From the NCBI GenBank assembly GCA_029257465.1, contig JARIBG010000147.1, forward strand, positions 1-40,166: a DNA stretch of 40,166 nucleotides. Reading direction: 5' to 3'. Shown here piece by piece: positions 1 through 7,449 of the stretch (position 1 is its first letter; the number at the start of each line of letters is the position of its first letter). The stretch is from Arthrobacter sp. (GTDB taxonomy: Bacteria; Actinomycetota; Actinomycetes; Actinomycetales; Micrococcaceae). The notes under the pieces were generated by a model. That model was not told the origin of the DNA and made no database searches. It saw only the letters and a list, made by a program, of their open reading frames with translations. Made by a program: the position numbers and the translations under genes.

Positions 1-90
1 CAACTGATTAGCAACCGCTTTACACAAGGCTTTGGCGTTGTACTTTTTTACCAGTCCTTGTGGGTATAGCGGCTGTAAAATCTCGCTAAA
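1..90. other. Low-GC foreign segment at the left edge
   Basis: I count 39 G/C in 90 bases (about 43 %), against roughly two-thirds GC elsewhere. Homology of the leftward permease gene stops at about position 90/91, so this piece does not belong to that gene. One minus-strand frame is open across all 90 bases and one plus-strand frame is open for 22 codons before a TAG, so it may be the edge of another coding element. It could be the end of an insertion sequence from a lower-GC source, or an assembly chimera. I do not recognise the family and see no terminal inverted repeat I could confirm. Confidence 0.55.
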
Positions 91-769
91 GGCCGCCCGC
101 CAGCCCCACCAGACCGGCGTCGAACCCTGCGTCCGGGAGGATCTCGAAGCGGGAGCTCGGCGCCTCGCCGAGCGTTCCGGAGAGCGATTGGACGATCCCC
201 GTGATGCAGAGCGTGAAGATTCCGGCGAGGAAGACGTACGTCGCGACGGCCCGGGCGCGGACACCGCGGGTGATGCCCCGGAGATTGAGCAGCACCAGGA
301 TCCCCACGCCGACCACGGCGAGCACGACGCGCGCGTCCTGAAGCGAGGGCGCGAGCGAGACGACGTACTGCGCCGCCGCCGAGACCGACACCGCCACGGT
401 GAGCAGGTAGTCGATCATGAGCGCCGCGGCCACGGTGGCACCGGCGCGCGGCCCGATGTTCTGCTTCGCGATCGCGTAGTCCCCGCCGCCCGCCGGATAG
501 GCGTGCACCGCCTGACGGTAGGAGGCGACGACCACGAGCAGGACGAGGATCACCGCCAGTCCGATCCATGGCGAGATGGTCACCGACGCCACACCCGCCA
601 GGGCGAGGGTCAGCAGGATCTCGTCGGGTGCGTAGGCGACGGACGACAGGGCGCTCGCCGAGAAGACGGGCATGGCCAGTCGCTTGGGCAGGGCCTTGTT
701 CCTCAGCCTGTCGCTGGCGAAGGGTTTGCCCACCAGCACCCGCTTCACGGCCTCCAGAAAAGTCAGCAC
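86..769 (-). CDS. KimA-like APC-superfamily potassium permease, 3' part missing
   Basis: The first 227 residues of an amino-acid/polyamine/cation-type permease are present, against about 600-660 for full-length members. The N-terminus carries the signatures I associate with the KimA/YdaO branch: KRVLVGKPF, then ALSSVAYAPDEILL, AYPAGGGDY, and DYLLTVAVSVSAA at residues about 135-147, within strongly hydrophobic helices. KimA imports potassium with protons in Bacillus; the role here is inferred from similarity and from the divergent TrkA pair next door. I chose GTG 769, which gives the family-like N-terminus LTFLEAVKRV and lies 7 bases after a TAGTGT box; GTG 778 is the alternative. The reading frame closes at TAG 86 only because of the foreign sequence beyond 91, so the gene is disrupted or cut by an assembly junction. 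Confidence 0.8.
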   Translation of the reverse strand: MLTFLEAVKRVLVGKPFASDRLRNKALPKRLAMPVFSASALSSVAYAPDEILLTLALAGVASVTISPWIGLAVILVLLVVVASYRQAVHAYPAGGGDYAIAKQNIGPRAGATVAAALMIDYLLTVAVSVSAAAQYVVSLAPSLQDARVVLAVVGVGILVLLNLRGITRGVRARAVATYVFLAGIFTLCITGIVQSLSGTLGEAPSSRFEILPDAGFDAGLVGLAGGL

Positions 770-776
770 AGGGCAC

Positions 777-782
777 ACACTA
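777..782 (-). promoter_or_regulatory. -10 element TAGTGT, probably leaderless
   Basis: TAGTGT on the minus strand ends 7 bases before GTG 769 of the permease gene. That spacing would put the transcript start at or next to the start codon. No Shine-Dalgarno sequence is present. Confidence 0.4.
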
Positions 783-809
783 GCGCGTCCGCCCCCGCCG
801 GCCAGCCAC

Positions 810-815
810 TAGGCT
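810..815 (+). promoter_or_regulatory. Candidate -10 for the trkA pair
   Basis: TAGGCT fits an actinobacterial TAnnnT -10 box and would give a leader of about 60 bases before GTG 884. No good -35 is visible, so the call rests on the hexamer alone. Confidence 0.25.
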
Positions 816-883
816 TGAGGCCGGTGAGGCAGGGAACAGCAGGATCCGTACCGGGAACCAGTCAGGAATCAGGGGTGCCGCGC

Positions 884-1558
884 GTGGCTCATTTTGTGAT
901 CATGGGATGCGGGAGGGTGGGCGTCAGTCTGGCCCATACCCTGGACGAATCCGGCCACTCGGTTGCGATCATCGACCAGGACGATCGCGCCTTCCGCCGG
1001 CTCCGCTCCACCTTCGGCGGACGCAAGGTGACCGGCGTCGGCTTCGACCGCGACACCCTCAGATCCGCGGAGATCGAGGACGCCTACGCCTTCGCAGCCG
1101 TCTCCAGCGGCGACAACTCCAACATCCTGGCCACACGCGTCGCCAGGGAGACCTTCCACGTGCAACACGTCGTCGCCCGCATCTACGATCCCGGACGCGC
1201 CGAGATCTACCAGCGCCTCGGGATTCCGACGGTCGCTGCCGTCCGCTGGAGCGCCGATCAGGTGCTGCGCCGGATCCTGCCCGAGCAGACCATCAGTGGG
1301 GACTTCCGGGAGACCTCGGGCAGACTGATCCTCGCCGAACTGGTCCTCAGCGCGGCCTGGCTCGGGAAGTCCCTGCGCTCCATCGAGGTGGCGAGTGGTG
1401 CCCGTATCGCCTATCTCACGCGCTTCGGGGAGGGCATGCTGCCGACCACGGAGACGAGTTACCAGCAGGGGGACATCCTGCACGCCATGATGAAGACCAC
1501 CGAGACGGACGAGATCGGGCGGATCCTCGCGGCCGCTCCGGAGGAGGAGATCCAATGA
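884..1558 (+). CDS. trkA: TrkA-family potassium uptake regulatory protein (first of pair)
   Basis: 224 residues with an N-terminal RCK_N Rossmann fold: the nucleotide-binding glycine motif GCGRVGVSLA lies near residues 9-18 and IIDQDD gives the acidic end of the second strand. An RCK_C-like half follows. Such proteins bind NAD(H)/ATP on the cytoplasmic face of a potassium transporter and gate it. The same frame is open upstream to position 32, but that part is antisense to the permease. GTG 884 follows AGGGG (871-875) with 8 bases of spacing and begins directly with the Rossmann strand VAHFVIMGCG. It overlaps the next gene by four bases (ATGA). The pair resembles M. tuberculosis ceoB/ceoC. 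Confidence 0.88.
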   Translation: MAHFVIMGCGRVGVSLAHTLDESGHSVAIIDQDDRAFRRLRSTFGGRKVTGVGFDRDTLRSAEIEDAYAFAAVSSGDNSNILATRVARETFHVQHVVARIYDPGRAEIYQRLGIPTVAAVRWSADQVLRRILPEQTISGDFRETSGRLILAELVLSAAWLGKSLRSIEVASGARIAYLTRFGEGMLPTTETSYQQGDILHAMMKTTETDEIGRILAAAPEEEIQ

Positions 1559-2232
1559 GGGTCGTCATCGCAGGGGCGGGCAGTGTCGGCTCCTCCATCG
1601 CCCGGGAACTGCTCGGCAACAAGCACGAGATCCTGCTCATCGACGAGAAGCCCGAGGCCATCGGTCGCAGCGGTCTCAAGGGAGCGAAATGGCTCATCGG
1701 TGATGCATGCGAACTCACCACGCTCAAGGACGCCCGCCTGGACGAGGCCGACGTCGTGGTCTCGGCGACGGGCGACGACAAGGTCAATCTGGTGGTCTCG
1801 CTGCTCGCCAAGAGTGAGTTCGGGGTGGGTCGTACGGTGGGCCGGGTCAATAATCCGAAGAACGACTGGATGTTCGACGACTCCTGGGGCGTGGATGTCG
1901 CCGTCAACACCCCGCGGCTCATGACGGCCCTGGTGGAGGAGGCCGTGGAGATCGGTGACCTGGTGCGTCTGCTGACACTGCAGACCGGTGTCTCGTCCAT
2001 CGTGGAGTTCACCGTCCCCCAGGACTCCCCGCTCGTCGGTGGGACCGTCGGCTCGCTCATGCTGCCCGAGGACTGCGCCGTGGTGGCGGTACTGCGCGAC
2101 GACTCGCCGTTCAGCCCCACGCCCGACGACGTCATCGAGGAGGGGGACGAGATCTTCTTCCTGGCCGCCATCGCGGTGGAGGATGAGCTGCGCGTGGCAC
2201 TGGCCGCCCGTACCGAAGAGAATCAGCCCTGA
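1555..2232 (+). CDS. trkA: TrkA-family potassium uptake regulatory protein (second of pair)
   Basis: 225 residues. RCK_N starts at the first residue (MRVVIAGAGSVGSSIA, then LLIDEKPE). Further on, VVVSATGDDKVNLVVSLLAK is the typical end of the NAD-binding half, and an RCK_C half (EFTVPQDSPLVGGTVGSL, later EEGDEIFFLAA) closes the protein. ATG 1555 overlaps the upstream trkA stop (ATGA), so the two are probably translated together and may form a hetero-oligomeric ring. No TrkH/KtrB pore gene is in the window; the only transporter beside it is the truncated KimA-like permease on the opposite strand. It ends 13 bases from the convergent DUF3159 gene, with no clear terminator between. Confidence 0.9.
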   Translation: MRVVIAGAGSVGSSIARELLGNKHEILLIDEKPEAIGRSGLKGAKWLIGDACELTTLKDARLDEADVVVSATGDDKVNLVVSLLAKSEFGVGRTVGRVNNPKNDWMFDDSWGVDVAVNTPRLMTALVEEAVEIGDLVRLLTLQTGVSSIVEFTVPQDSPLVGGTVGSLMLPEDCAVVAVLRDDSPFSPTPDDVIEEGDEIFFLAAIAVEDELRVALAARTEENQP

Positions 2233-2245
2233 CCTGCTCCGAGCT

Positions 2246-3031
2246 TCACGGGTGCCCGGGCGGTTCGTGGTCCGGACCGGCGTCGTCGGCAGGTCCCGGG
2301 ACCGTGACCCCCGGAATGGGCCGCGCCCGGGAGACCAGCCAGGCGAGCCAGATACCGAGGGCGTAGAGCGGCAGTCCCATGGCCACACGGGAGGAACCGA
2401 GGGCGGTCACGTTGTCGGCGAGATAGAGCGGTACCTGCACCACCAGCCGCAGCGCGAGCACGGACACGATGATCCACGTCGCGATCGCATAGGCGCGGAC
2501 CCTCGCCGGTTCCTTCCGCCACTCGATGCCCTCGTTGCGGATGAAGCCGAAGAGGAGCCCTGCGAACGGCCAGCGGAAGAGCACCGAGGCGCTCATGGCG
2601 ATGATGTAGGCGCCGTTGATGAAGAACCCCGGGAGGAAGAAGTCGGTCGCATTGCCGGTCCGCTGAGCCACGAAGGCGCAGAAGGCCACACCGACGAGCC
2701 CCGCGATGGCCTGCGTGAGGGGTGTCCGCGAAACGAGGCGGAGCACGGTGAACACCGCCGACACGGCCAGGGCGGCGATGAGCGAGACGCTCAGGTCCCG
2801 GGTGATCGTGAACAGGACGGTGAAGACCAGACCCGGGGCGATACTTTCGGCGAGTCCCTGGACGCCGCCGATCGAGGACAGCACATCGATCTGGCCCGAC
2901 TCGTGACGGCGGACACCGGACTTCGCGGCGTACTGGGCCGCGACCTCGGCGGAGGTCGGGGGCGACTCCCGTCCCGGCCCGGGTCCTGCAGGGTCTCCGG
3001 CCGCGCCGGTCCCGTCGGTCGGCTGGCTCAT
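2246..3031 (-). CDS. DUF3159 family membrane protein
   Basis: 261 residues. A Pro/Gly-rich N-terminal tail of about 50 residues precedes a run of hydrophobic helices (for example residues about 65-95, 105-125, 135-155, 185-210 and 225-240), so this is a polytopic inner-membrane protein. The stretch DVLSSIGGVQGLAESIAPG, followed by a first helix with VLFTITRD, is what I recognise as DUF3159. The family has no established biochemical role that I know. Last gene of the dut operon: its ATG lies one base after the OB-fold stop codon, implying translational coupling. The same neighbour order occurs in mycobacteria. Confidence 0.85.
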   Translation of the reverse strand: MSQPTDGTGAAGDPAGPGPGRESPPTSAEVAAQYAAKSGVRRHESGQIDVLSSIGGVQGLAESIAPGLVFTVLFTITRDLSVSLIAALAVSAVFTVLRLVSRTPLTQAIAGLVGVAFCAFVAQRTGNATDFFLPGFFINGAYIIAMSASVLFRWPFAGLLFGFIRNEGIEWRKEPARVRAYAIATWIIVSVLALRLVVQVPLYLADNVTALGSSRVAMGLPLYALGIWLAWLVSRARPIPGVTVPGPADDAGPDHEPPGHP

Positions 3032-3032
3032 G

Positions 3033-3395
3033 TCAGTACTCCTCGGGTCGGCCGATGATCTCGTAGCGCGGGTTGTACACGGTGGGAGTCCCTCCGACCC
3101 GGCTCAGCATGCCTTCGAAGCGCAGTGCCACCCCGGCCTGGATGCCGGGGACCTGGCGCTGGCCCATCCAGATGATACGGACACTCTCCCCTGCCGCGTT
3201 ACCGTCGGATCGGTCGGGTCGATCGATCCGCGCGAGGACGGAGAACGACGGCGACGACGAGGCAGGAGCGAGCGTCACCCGGTCGATGACACCGCGGGCC
3301 CTGATCCTGCCGCGCTCGGGCAGCAGGGGCGCGGGAGCCCGGTCCACCGATGCTCCCGCCGGGGTGGTACCGGGTGCGAGCGGACGGGCGGACAC
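3033..3395 (-). CDS. OB-fold nucleic acid binding domain-containing protein
   Basis: 120 residues. The central segment (GRIRARGVIDRVTLAP, SFSVLARIDRPD, VRIIWMGQRQVPGIQAGVALRFEG) has the alternating strands and final GxxLRFEG-type turn of a small OB fold, as in the Rv2694c-like proteins at this locus. It ends NPRYEIIG, also typical. Start GTG 3395 sits 2 bases after the DUF3710 stop, and the stop is one base before the DUF3159 ATG, so it lies inside a tightly packed operon. Nucleic-acid binding is inferred from the fold; no partner can be named. Confidence 0.82.
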   Translation of the reverse strand: MSARPLAPGTTPAGASVDRAPAPLLPERGRIRARGVIDRVTLAPASSSPSFSVLARIDRPDRSDGNAAGESVRIIWMGQRQVPGIQAGVALRFEGMLSRVGGTPTVYNPRYEIIGRPEEY

Positions 3396-3397
3396 GA

Positions 3398-4279
3398 CTA
3401 GCGGGTCTCGGTGATCTCGGGACCGCGCTCCAGCGGGAACAGGTCCTTCCGGGCGGGTCCTGCCGCTGGAGCCGTGGGGGCGGCGCTCGCGTTGTTCGGC
3501 AGCCGGAGCTGCAGCAGCTCGCGCGGCGGGAGCGGGTGGTCCCCACGGATCACCACGACGCTGCGGAAGAGCTGCTCGACGGGCGCCGCAGCTGCGGGAA
3601 GCAGTGCAGCCGGACCACCGAAGACACCGCGGAGGAACCAGCGAGGGCCGTTCACCCCCACGAACCGCGCCACACGGAGCCCTGCCTGACCATCGGGGGT
3701 CCTGGCGGGGACCTTCGCGAGGAGTTCGGTGCCCAGCACGCCGGGCCGCTCCTCGACGGAGCCTCCCTGGGAGCCCACCGAGGTACCGATCTGCTCCCGG
3801 ATCTCGTCCCAGAGACCCTCGGTCCTGGGAGCGGCGAATGCCTGCAGCTGCAGCGTCGAGCCGGCGAGGTCCAGGGTCACGGCGATGACCCGCTTGCTGC
3901 GCTCCTCGACCTCCAGTCGCAACTGCAGCCCCTCGGCCGCCCTGATCCTGAGCGCACCGAGATCGATGTAGCCGCTCTGCGTGTCCTGCTCCGAGGCATC
4001 GTAGGGGCCGAGCACGGCCCGATCGTAGTCCGTCGTCGACACGTGCGCCGCGGGTGCGGGAGTCTGTTCGGCCGGAGTGTCCTCGGACGGGGTTCCCGTA
4101 CCACCGGCGGCACTACCGGCACTACCGGCGTTGTTACCGGCGGAGCTCTGGGCGGGCGCGGCGTCGCTGGTCGCAGCCGCGGCGGCCTCGGCCGTATCCG
4201 GTTGCGAGGGTGTATCGGTGGTGCCGTTGGTGCCTGTGGTGTCGTTCTGCTTCTTCTTCCTGGGGCGCCCGAAAGCCAT
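3398..4279 (-). CDS. DUF3710 domain-containing protein
   Basis: 293 residues. It opens with the family's basic MAFGRPRKKK tag, then about 70 residues of Ala/Gly/Thr/Pro-rich low complexity. The conserved DUF3710 body follows from about residue 85: GPYDASEQDTQSGYIDLGALRI, LQLRLEVEE, AFAAPRTEGLWDEIREQI, then GVNGPRWFLRGVFGGPAA. No signal peptide or membrane segment is seen, so it is probably cytoplasmic. Function is not established for the family. The start ATG follows GGAAAGGA with about 9 bases of spacing. It lies 69 bases downstream of dut and 2 bases upstream of the OB-fold gene. Short 9-base repeats in the coding DNA (around 4110-4130) underlie the Gly/Ser-rich part. Confidence 0.88.
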   Translation of the reverse strand: MAFGRPRKKKQNDTTGTNGTTDTPSQPDTAEAAAAATSDAAPAQSSAGNNAGSAGSAAGGTGTPSEDTPAEQTPAPAAHVSTTDYDRAVLGPYDASEQDTQSGYIDLGALRIRAAEGLQLRLEVEERSKRVIAVTLDLAGSTLQLQAFAAPRTEGLWDEIREQIGTSVGSQGGSVEERPGVLGTELLAKVPARTPDGQAGLRVARFVGVNGPRWFLRGVFGGPAALLPAAAAPVEQLFRSVVVIRGDHPLPPRELLQLRLPNNASAAPTAPAAGPARKDLFPLERGPEITETR

Positions 4280-4348
4280 GGAGCCGGTCCTTTCCTTCAG
4301 TGATCACATTCTGTCGTCGTCTGGGCAGCTGTGCCGTAGTGTCCGTGG

Positions 4349-4855
4349 TCAGCCGTCGGCCGGGGCATCGACCCTGACCGGGGTCGCGGGTGCGCCGAAG
4401 CCCCCGGTGGAGCCGAAGCCGTCGGTGCCGCGCACGCTGCCGGGCAGTCGATCCACCGCCGTGAAGACGGCATGCTCCACGCGCTGGATGACGAGCTGCG
4501 CGATCCGGTCACCGCGGTGCAGGTGCACGGTCTCGCTCGGGTCGGTGTTGAGTAGGCAGACCTTGATCTCACCCCGGTAGCCGGCGTCGACCGTACCGGG
4601 AGCATTGACGATCGTGACACCGTGGCGCACCGCGAGCCCTGATCGGGGGTGAACCAGACCGACGTAGCCGAGGGGAAGGGCGAGGGCGACACCCGTCGGC
4701 ACGAGCCCGCGTCTGCCCGGTTCCAGCACGACGTCGACGGCGGTGCGGAGATCCGCGCCGGCATCACCCTCCGTGGCGTACGCAGGCGGCTCGAGTCCGT
4801 CGTCGAGCATCACGATCTGGACCTGAAGGCCCTGCTGTACACCCATCGACCGCAT
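4349..4855 (-). CDS. dut: Deoxyuridine 5'-triphosphate nucleotidohydrolase (dUTPase)
   Basis: 168 residues. It hydrolyses dUTP to dUMP and pyrophosphate, keeping uracil out of DNA and feeding dTMP synthesis; the enzyme is a cytoplasmic homotrimer. All five trimeric-dUTPase motifs are present in order: GDAGADL, PRSGLA, the [16 protein letters not shown] block with the catalytic Asp and Tyr, RGDRIAQLV, and the C-terminal arm GFGSTG. Start ATG 4855 is 9 bases downstream of a TAGGGT box, so the mRNA would have almost no leader. TTG 4861 and ATG 4846 (preceded by GGAG) are alternatives. First gene of the minus-strand operon that runs to DUF3159. Confidence 0.95.
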   Translation of the reverse strand: MRSMGVQQGLQVQIVMLDDGLEPPAYATEGDAGADLRTAVDVVLEPGRRGLVPTGVALALPLGYVGLVHPRSGLAVRHGVTIVNAPGTVDAGYRGEIKVCLLNTDPSETVHLHRGDRIAQLVIQRVEHAVFTAVDRLPGSVRGTDGFGSTGGFGAPATPVRVDAPADG

Positions 4856-4864
4856 CTCCAACGC

Positions 4865-4870
4865 ACCCTA
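4865..4870 (-). promoter_or_regulatory. -10 element TAGGGT for the dut operon
   Basis: TAGGGT on the minus strand lies 9 bases before ATG 4855, predicting a leader of only about 2-3 bases. The same N9 spacing is seen at the DUF4191 gene. Confidence 0.4.
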
Positions 4871-4949
4871 TCCGCTGACCAGCCCCCCACTTTAGCGCCT
4901 TTGTCCGTGGGCGAACTGACCTCCGGCGAAAGGGTGGAATGCTGGAGTC

Positions 4950-5426
4950 ATGTCCAGCACGCCGGAGGAACTGCCCTCCACCACACCGAACGCGCCCGTC
5001 CTCTACGAGGAGCGGCTCTGGCCCTCCTTCTGGGTATGGGTCATCGCGGCGGGCTTTTCCGCGGCCACCATCGTGATGTTCGCCCCCATCTCGCTGGAGG
5101 TCGCCTACGCCGTCGCGGTCGTCACCGCGGTGGTCGTCTTCACCCTGCTTTTCCTGTCCACACCGCGCATCGAGGTCACGGCCCAGACCCTGCGTGTGGG
5201 ACGCGCACGGATCGAGCGGAAATACCTCGGAGAGGTGTCGTGGTTCAGTGGTGAGGACGCCACGTACCAGCGCGGGCGAGGGCTGAACGGTCTGGCGTAC
5301 CTGTGTATCAGGGGCTGGATATCTCCCGTCGTCAGGGTGGAGGTCACGGATCCCGAGGACCGCACGCCCTACTGGCTCACGTCCTCCCGCACTCCTGAAC
5401 GCCTCGCCGCGGCCCTGACCGCCTGA
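4950..5426 (+). CDS. DUF3093 family membrane protein
   Basis: 158 residues. After a Pro/Thr-rich N-terminus comes YEERLWPSFWVWV, characteristic of DUF3093, leading into two membrane helices (about residues 27-48 and 50-70). A cytoplasmic beta-rich domain follows with PRIEVTAQTLRVGRARIERKYLG and the conserved ending DPEDRTPYWLTSSRTPERLAAAL. The domain looks PH-like, but that is only an impression. The family has no assigned reaction. It is transcribed divergently from dut, as in mycobacteria. A TGGAG stretch sits close before ATG 4950. The stop codon lies inside a 14-base tandem repeat. Confidence 0.85.
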   Translation: MSSTPEELPSTTPNAPVLYEERLWPSFWVWVIAAGFSAATIVMFAPISLEVAYAVAVVTAVVVFTLLFLSTPRIEVTAQTLRVGRARIERKYLGEVSWFSGEDATYQRGRGLNGLAYLCIRGWISPVVRVEVTDPEDRTPYWLTSSRTPERLAAALTA

Positions 5427-5459
5427 GAGCACCCAGCTGAGAGCACTCGGCTGAGAGCC
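5423..5459. repeat. 14-bp tandem repeat at the DUF3093 stop codon
   Basis: CTGAGAGCACCCAG (5423-5436) is followed at once by CTGAGAGCACTCGG (5437-5450) and by a partial third copy, CTGAGAGCC (5451-5459). The TGA of the DUF3093 gene lies in the first copy, so the rest is untranslated. It occupies most of the gap before the convergent DUF4193 stop. Confidence 0.8.
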
Positions 5460-5478
5460 TGGGCTGTCCACCCTGTCC

Positions 5479-5817
5479 TCAGCCCTCACAGTCCTCGCAG
5501 TAGAGGACTCCGTCCTGCTGCAGCGCGATCTGCGACCGGTGGCGTACGAGGAAGCACGAGGCGCAGGTGAACTCATCGGCCTGGGGCGCCAGGATCTGTA
5601 CGGCGATCTCCTCGCTCGACAGGTCGGCCCCGGGCAGGTCGAAGGAGTCTGCGGCCGCGATCTCGATGTCGTCGATCTCCTGCTGCGTGGTGTGTCCCGC
5701 CGCCGTCTGCGCTGTCGTTCCCATCTCAGCCGTCCCGTTCTTCGTCTCTTCGTCGTCATTGGTGCTCTGGTGATGCCCTGTCCGAATTGTGGCCGGTCCC
5801 GTTCTACCGTCCGCCAC
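5479..5817 (-). CDS. DUF4193 family protein (zinc-ribbon-like)
   Basis: 112 residues. The second half is unmistakably DUF4193: SFDLPGADLSSEEIAVQILAP, then DEFTCASCFLVRHRSQIA and LYCEDCEG, with two CxxC pairs that probably hold zinc. In mycobacteria the family member (Rv2699c) sits at the same place beside DUF3093. GTG 5817 is chosen because an acidic STNDDEETK stretch, which resembles the N-terminus of relatives, lies upstream of the internal ATG 5724, and because TATGGG lies 6 bases before GTG 5817. The internal start would give only 81 residues. Function unknown; a small nucleic-acid-associated or regulatory protein is possible. Confidence 0.82.
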   Translation of the reverse strand: MADGRTGPATIRTGHHQSTNDDEETKNGTAEMGTTAQTAAGHTTQQEIDDIEIAAADSFDLPGADLSSEEIAVQILAPQADEFTCASCFLVRHRSQIALQQDGVLYCEDCEG

Positions 5818-5823
5818 TCGGCT

Positions 5824-5829
5824 CCCATA
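5824..5829 (-). promoter_or_regulatory. -10-like TATGGG before DUF4193
   Basis: TATGGG on the minus strand is 6 bases before GTG 5817. It matches the start-proximal arrangement of other genes in the window except at the last base. Confidence 0.3.
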
Positions 5830-5957
5830 ACGCTGGGCGCGCTCGATTTGTGCCCGTCAGCCCGCGGCAGCCGTCGCCACGCCCGGGCGTGTAGTAGGAA
5901 TGGCTGCGATTCAGTGGCACAGTTTCACCAAGGGATCACTGTCGGCTGGAGGAATTG

Positions 5958-7409
5958 ATGCAGGAGTTACGCCTGGTGGGCGTCCAGGAGGACGGCAACC
6001 ATCTGCTGTTGAGCAGTGAGCAGGGCGTGTCCTTCCGACTGCCCATCGACGATGCGTTGCGTCGGGCGAGTGCGTCGTCCCCCGGTGCCGGAGAGCAGCC
6101 GCTACCCACCGCCGTCGAGCAGCACCAAGCGCAGACCCTCCCTGAAAAGCCCCGGGCCAGGCCCACCCGGGCCCCCGTCCACCTGACGCCCCGCGACATC
6201 CAGGCCCGGATCCGCGCGGGCGCCTCCGCCGAGCAGGTCGCCGAGGAATCCGGTCTCGAGCTCTCCCATGTGCAGCGGTACGAAGGGCCGGTTCGCGCTG
6301 AGCGCGACTGGGTCGCGTATCTGGCACAGCGCGTCGAGGTGGCTTCGCCCCTGCCAAGTCACGACGGCTACCGCTCCGCCTTCGGGGACAGCCCCGCGCT
6401 GCTGGGGGACATGGTGGCGTTCCGGGTGCAGGAGTTCGGGATGGACCAGGCGGAGCTCGAGTGGGACTCGTGGCGCCGCGCGGACGGCTCATGGCATGTG
6501 GAGGTGGCGTTCGACCTCCCCGAGGATTCCAGGGTGGATCTGGGGGAACAGCCTCCTGCCCGGTGGAACTACAACCCGACCCGGAAGACCGTCACCAACG
6601 CCAACAGGTGGGCGCAGGTCCTGAGCGAACTCGAACCCCTCGACGGGCCCCTGCCTCCACGGCGACTCAGCGCCGTCGCAGACCGGGTGTTCGACTTCGA
6701 GGCCGACAGGGCGGAGCCTTCCTCCCCCGCTCCTGACTCCGTCGATGCAGGCTCCCCGGATGCTTCCTCCCCCGACACGGACCAGGACGGTCTGCTCGAT
6801 GTGCTCCGCTCCCGCCGCGGTCAGCGCTTGGGCACGGACGAGGACGGCGACGATGCGCTCGCGGAACTCCTCACGAGAGGCAGCATCCCCGCGGCTCATC
6901 CCCGTGCGGAGGATGCCCCTGACGCCGGGAACGCCGAGGATGAGCCGCAGCCCGGTGCCGCCGGTCTGAGTCTGGCTCCGCGGGTGACCGGGCAGGACGA
7001 TGAGACCGAGGGGCCCGGTGCAGCCTTCAATCAGGACGGCACGCCCAGGCTGTACGAGGGGGTCAGCACGGAGACCCGCGAGATCAGCATCTTCGCCCAT
7101 CCGGCGCGGGGTCCGCAGCGGGCAGCGCAGCGGCCGGCAGCCAAGGACGCAGGCCGCGAGGTTCCGGATGACCGGGAGGACACATCGGCGTCCGATGCCG
7201 CAACCACGTCGGTGAGGGATGCGCGGGGTCGCTCAGGCAGGGACGCCGGTCAGGGCGCAGGCACCGGTACCGACCGAGATCCTCAGAAGGGCGCCGACAG
7301 CAACGCCGACAAGGACGGCGCGGAGCAGGCCGCCGATCGCCGGCCGAAGCCCAAGCGCTCCAGTGTCCCGAGCTGGGACGACATCGTCTTCGGCCGCAGG
7401 AGCGACTGA
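5958..7409 (+). CDS. sepH: Septation protein SepH
   Basis: 483 residues. SepH binds FtsZ and promotes filament and Z-ring assembly in actinomycetes. The DUF3071 N-terminal domain begins MQELRLVGVQEDGNHLLL and spans about residues 1-170, including a helix-turn-helix segment (ASAEQVAEESGLELSHVQRYEG) and the block VAFRVQEFGMDQAELEWDSWRR. From about 250 onward it is acidic, Ala/Asp/Gly-rich and probably disordered. The last residues, VPSWDDIVFGRR, are the conserved C-terminal motif of the family. ATG 5958 follows GGAGG (5948-5952) with 5 bases of spacing; TTG 5955 just before it is less likely. It stands alone, convergent with tdk 40 bases away. Confidence 0.93.
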   Translation: MQELRLVGVQEDGNHLLLSSEQGVSFRLPIDDALRRASASSPGAGEQPLPTAVEQHQAQTLPEKPRARPTRAPVHLTPRDIQARIRAGASAEQVAEESGLELSHVQRYEGPVRAERDWVAYLAQRVEVASPLPSHDGYRSAFGDSPALLGDMVAFRVQEFGMDQAELEWDSWRRADGSWHVEVAFDLPEDSRVDLGEQPPARWNYNPTRKTVTNANRWAQVLSELEPLDGPLPPRRLSAVADRVFDFEADRAEPSSPAPDSVDAGSPDASSPDTDQDGLLDVLRSRRGQRLGTDEDGDDALAELLTRGSIPAAHPRAEDAPDAGNAEDEPQPGAAGLSLAPRVTGQDDETEGPGAAFNQDGTPRLYEGVSTETREISIFAHPARGPQRAAQRPAAKDAGREVPDDREDTSASDAATTSVRDARGRSGRDAGQGAGTGTDRDPQKGADSNADKDGAEQAADRRPKPKRSSVPSWDDIVFGRRSD

Positions 7410-7449
7410 CAGTGCCCTGTCCGCAGGGCACTGTGCTGCTGATCGGATC

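Noticed and set aside
1-90. Prophage edge
   Set aside because: Ninety bases with no recognisable phage gene or attachment core do not support a prophage over an insertion sequence or a chimera.
32-883. An N-terminal extension of about 284 residues on the first trkA gene
   Set aside because: It crosses the foreign junction, is antisense to the permease, and is rich in Arg/Asp/His. RCK proteins start at the Rossmann strand, which matches GTG 884.
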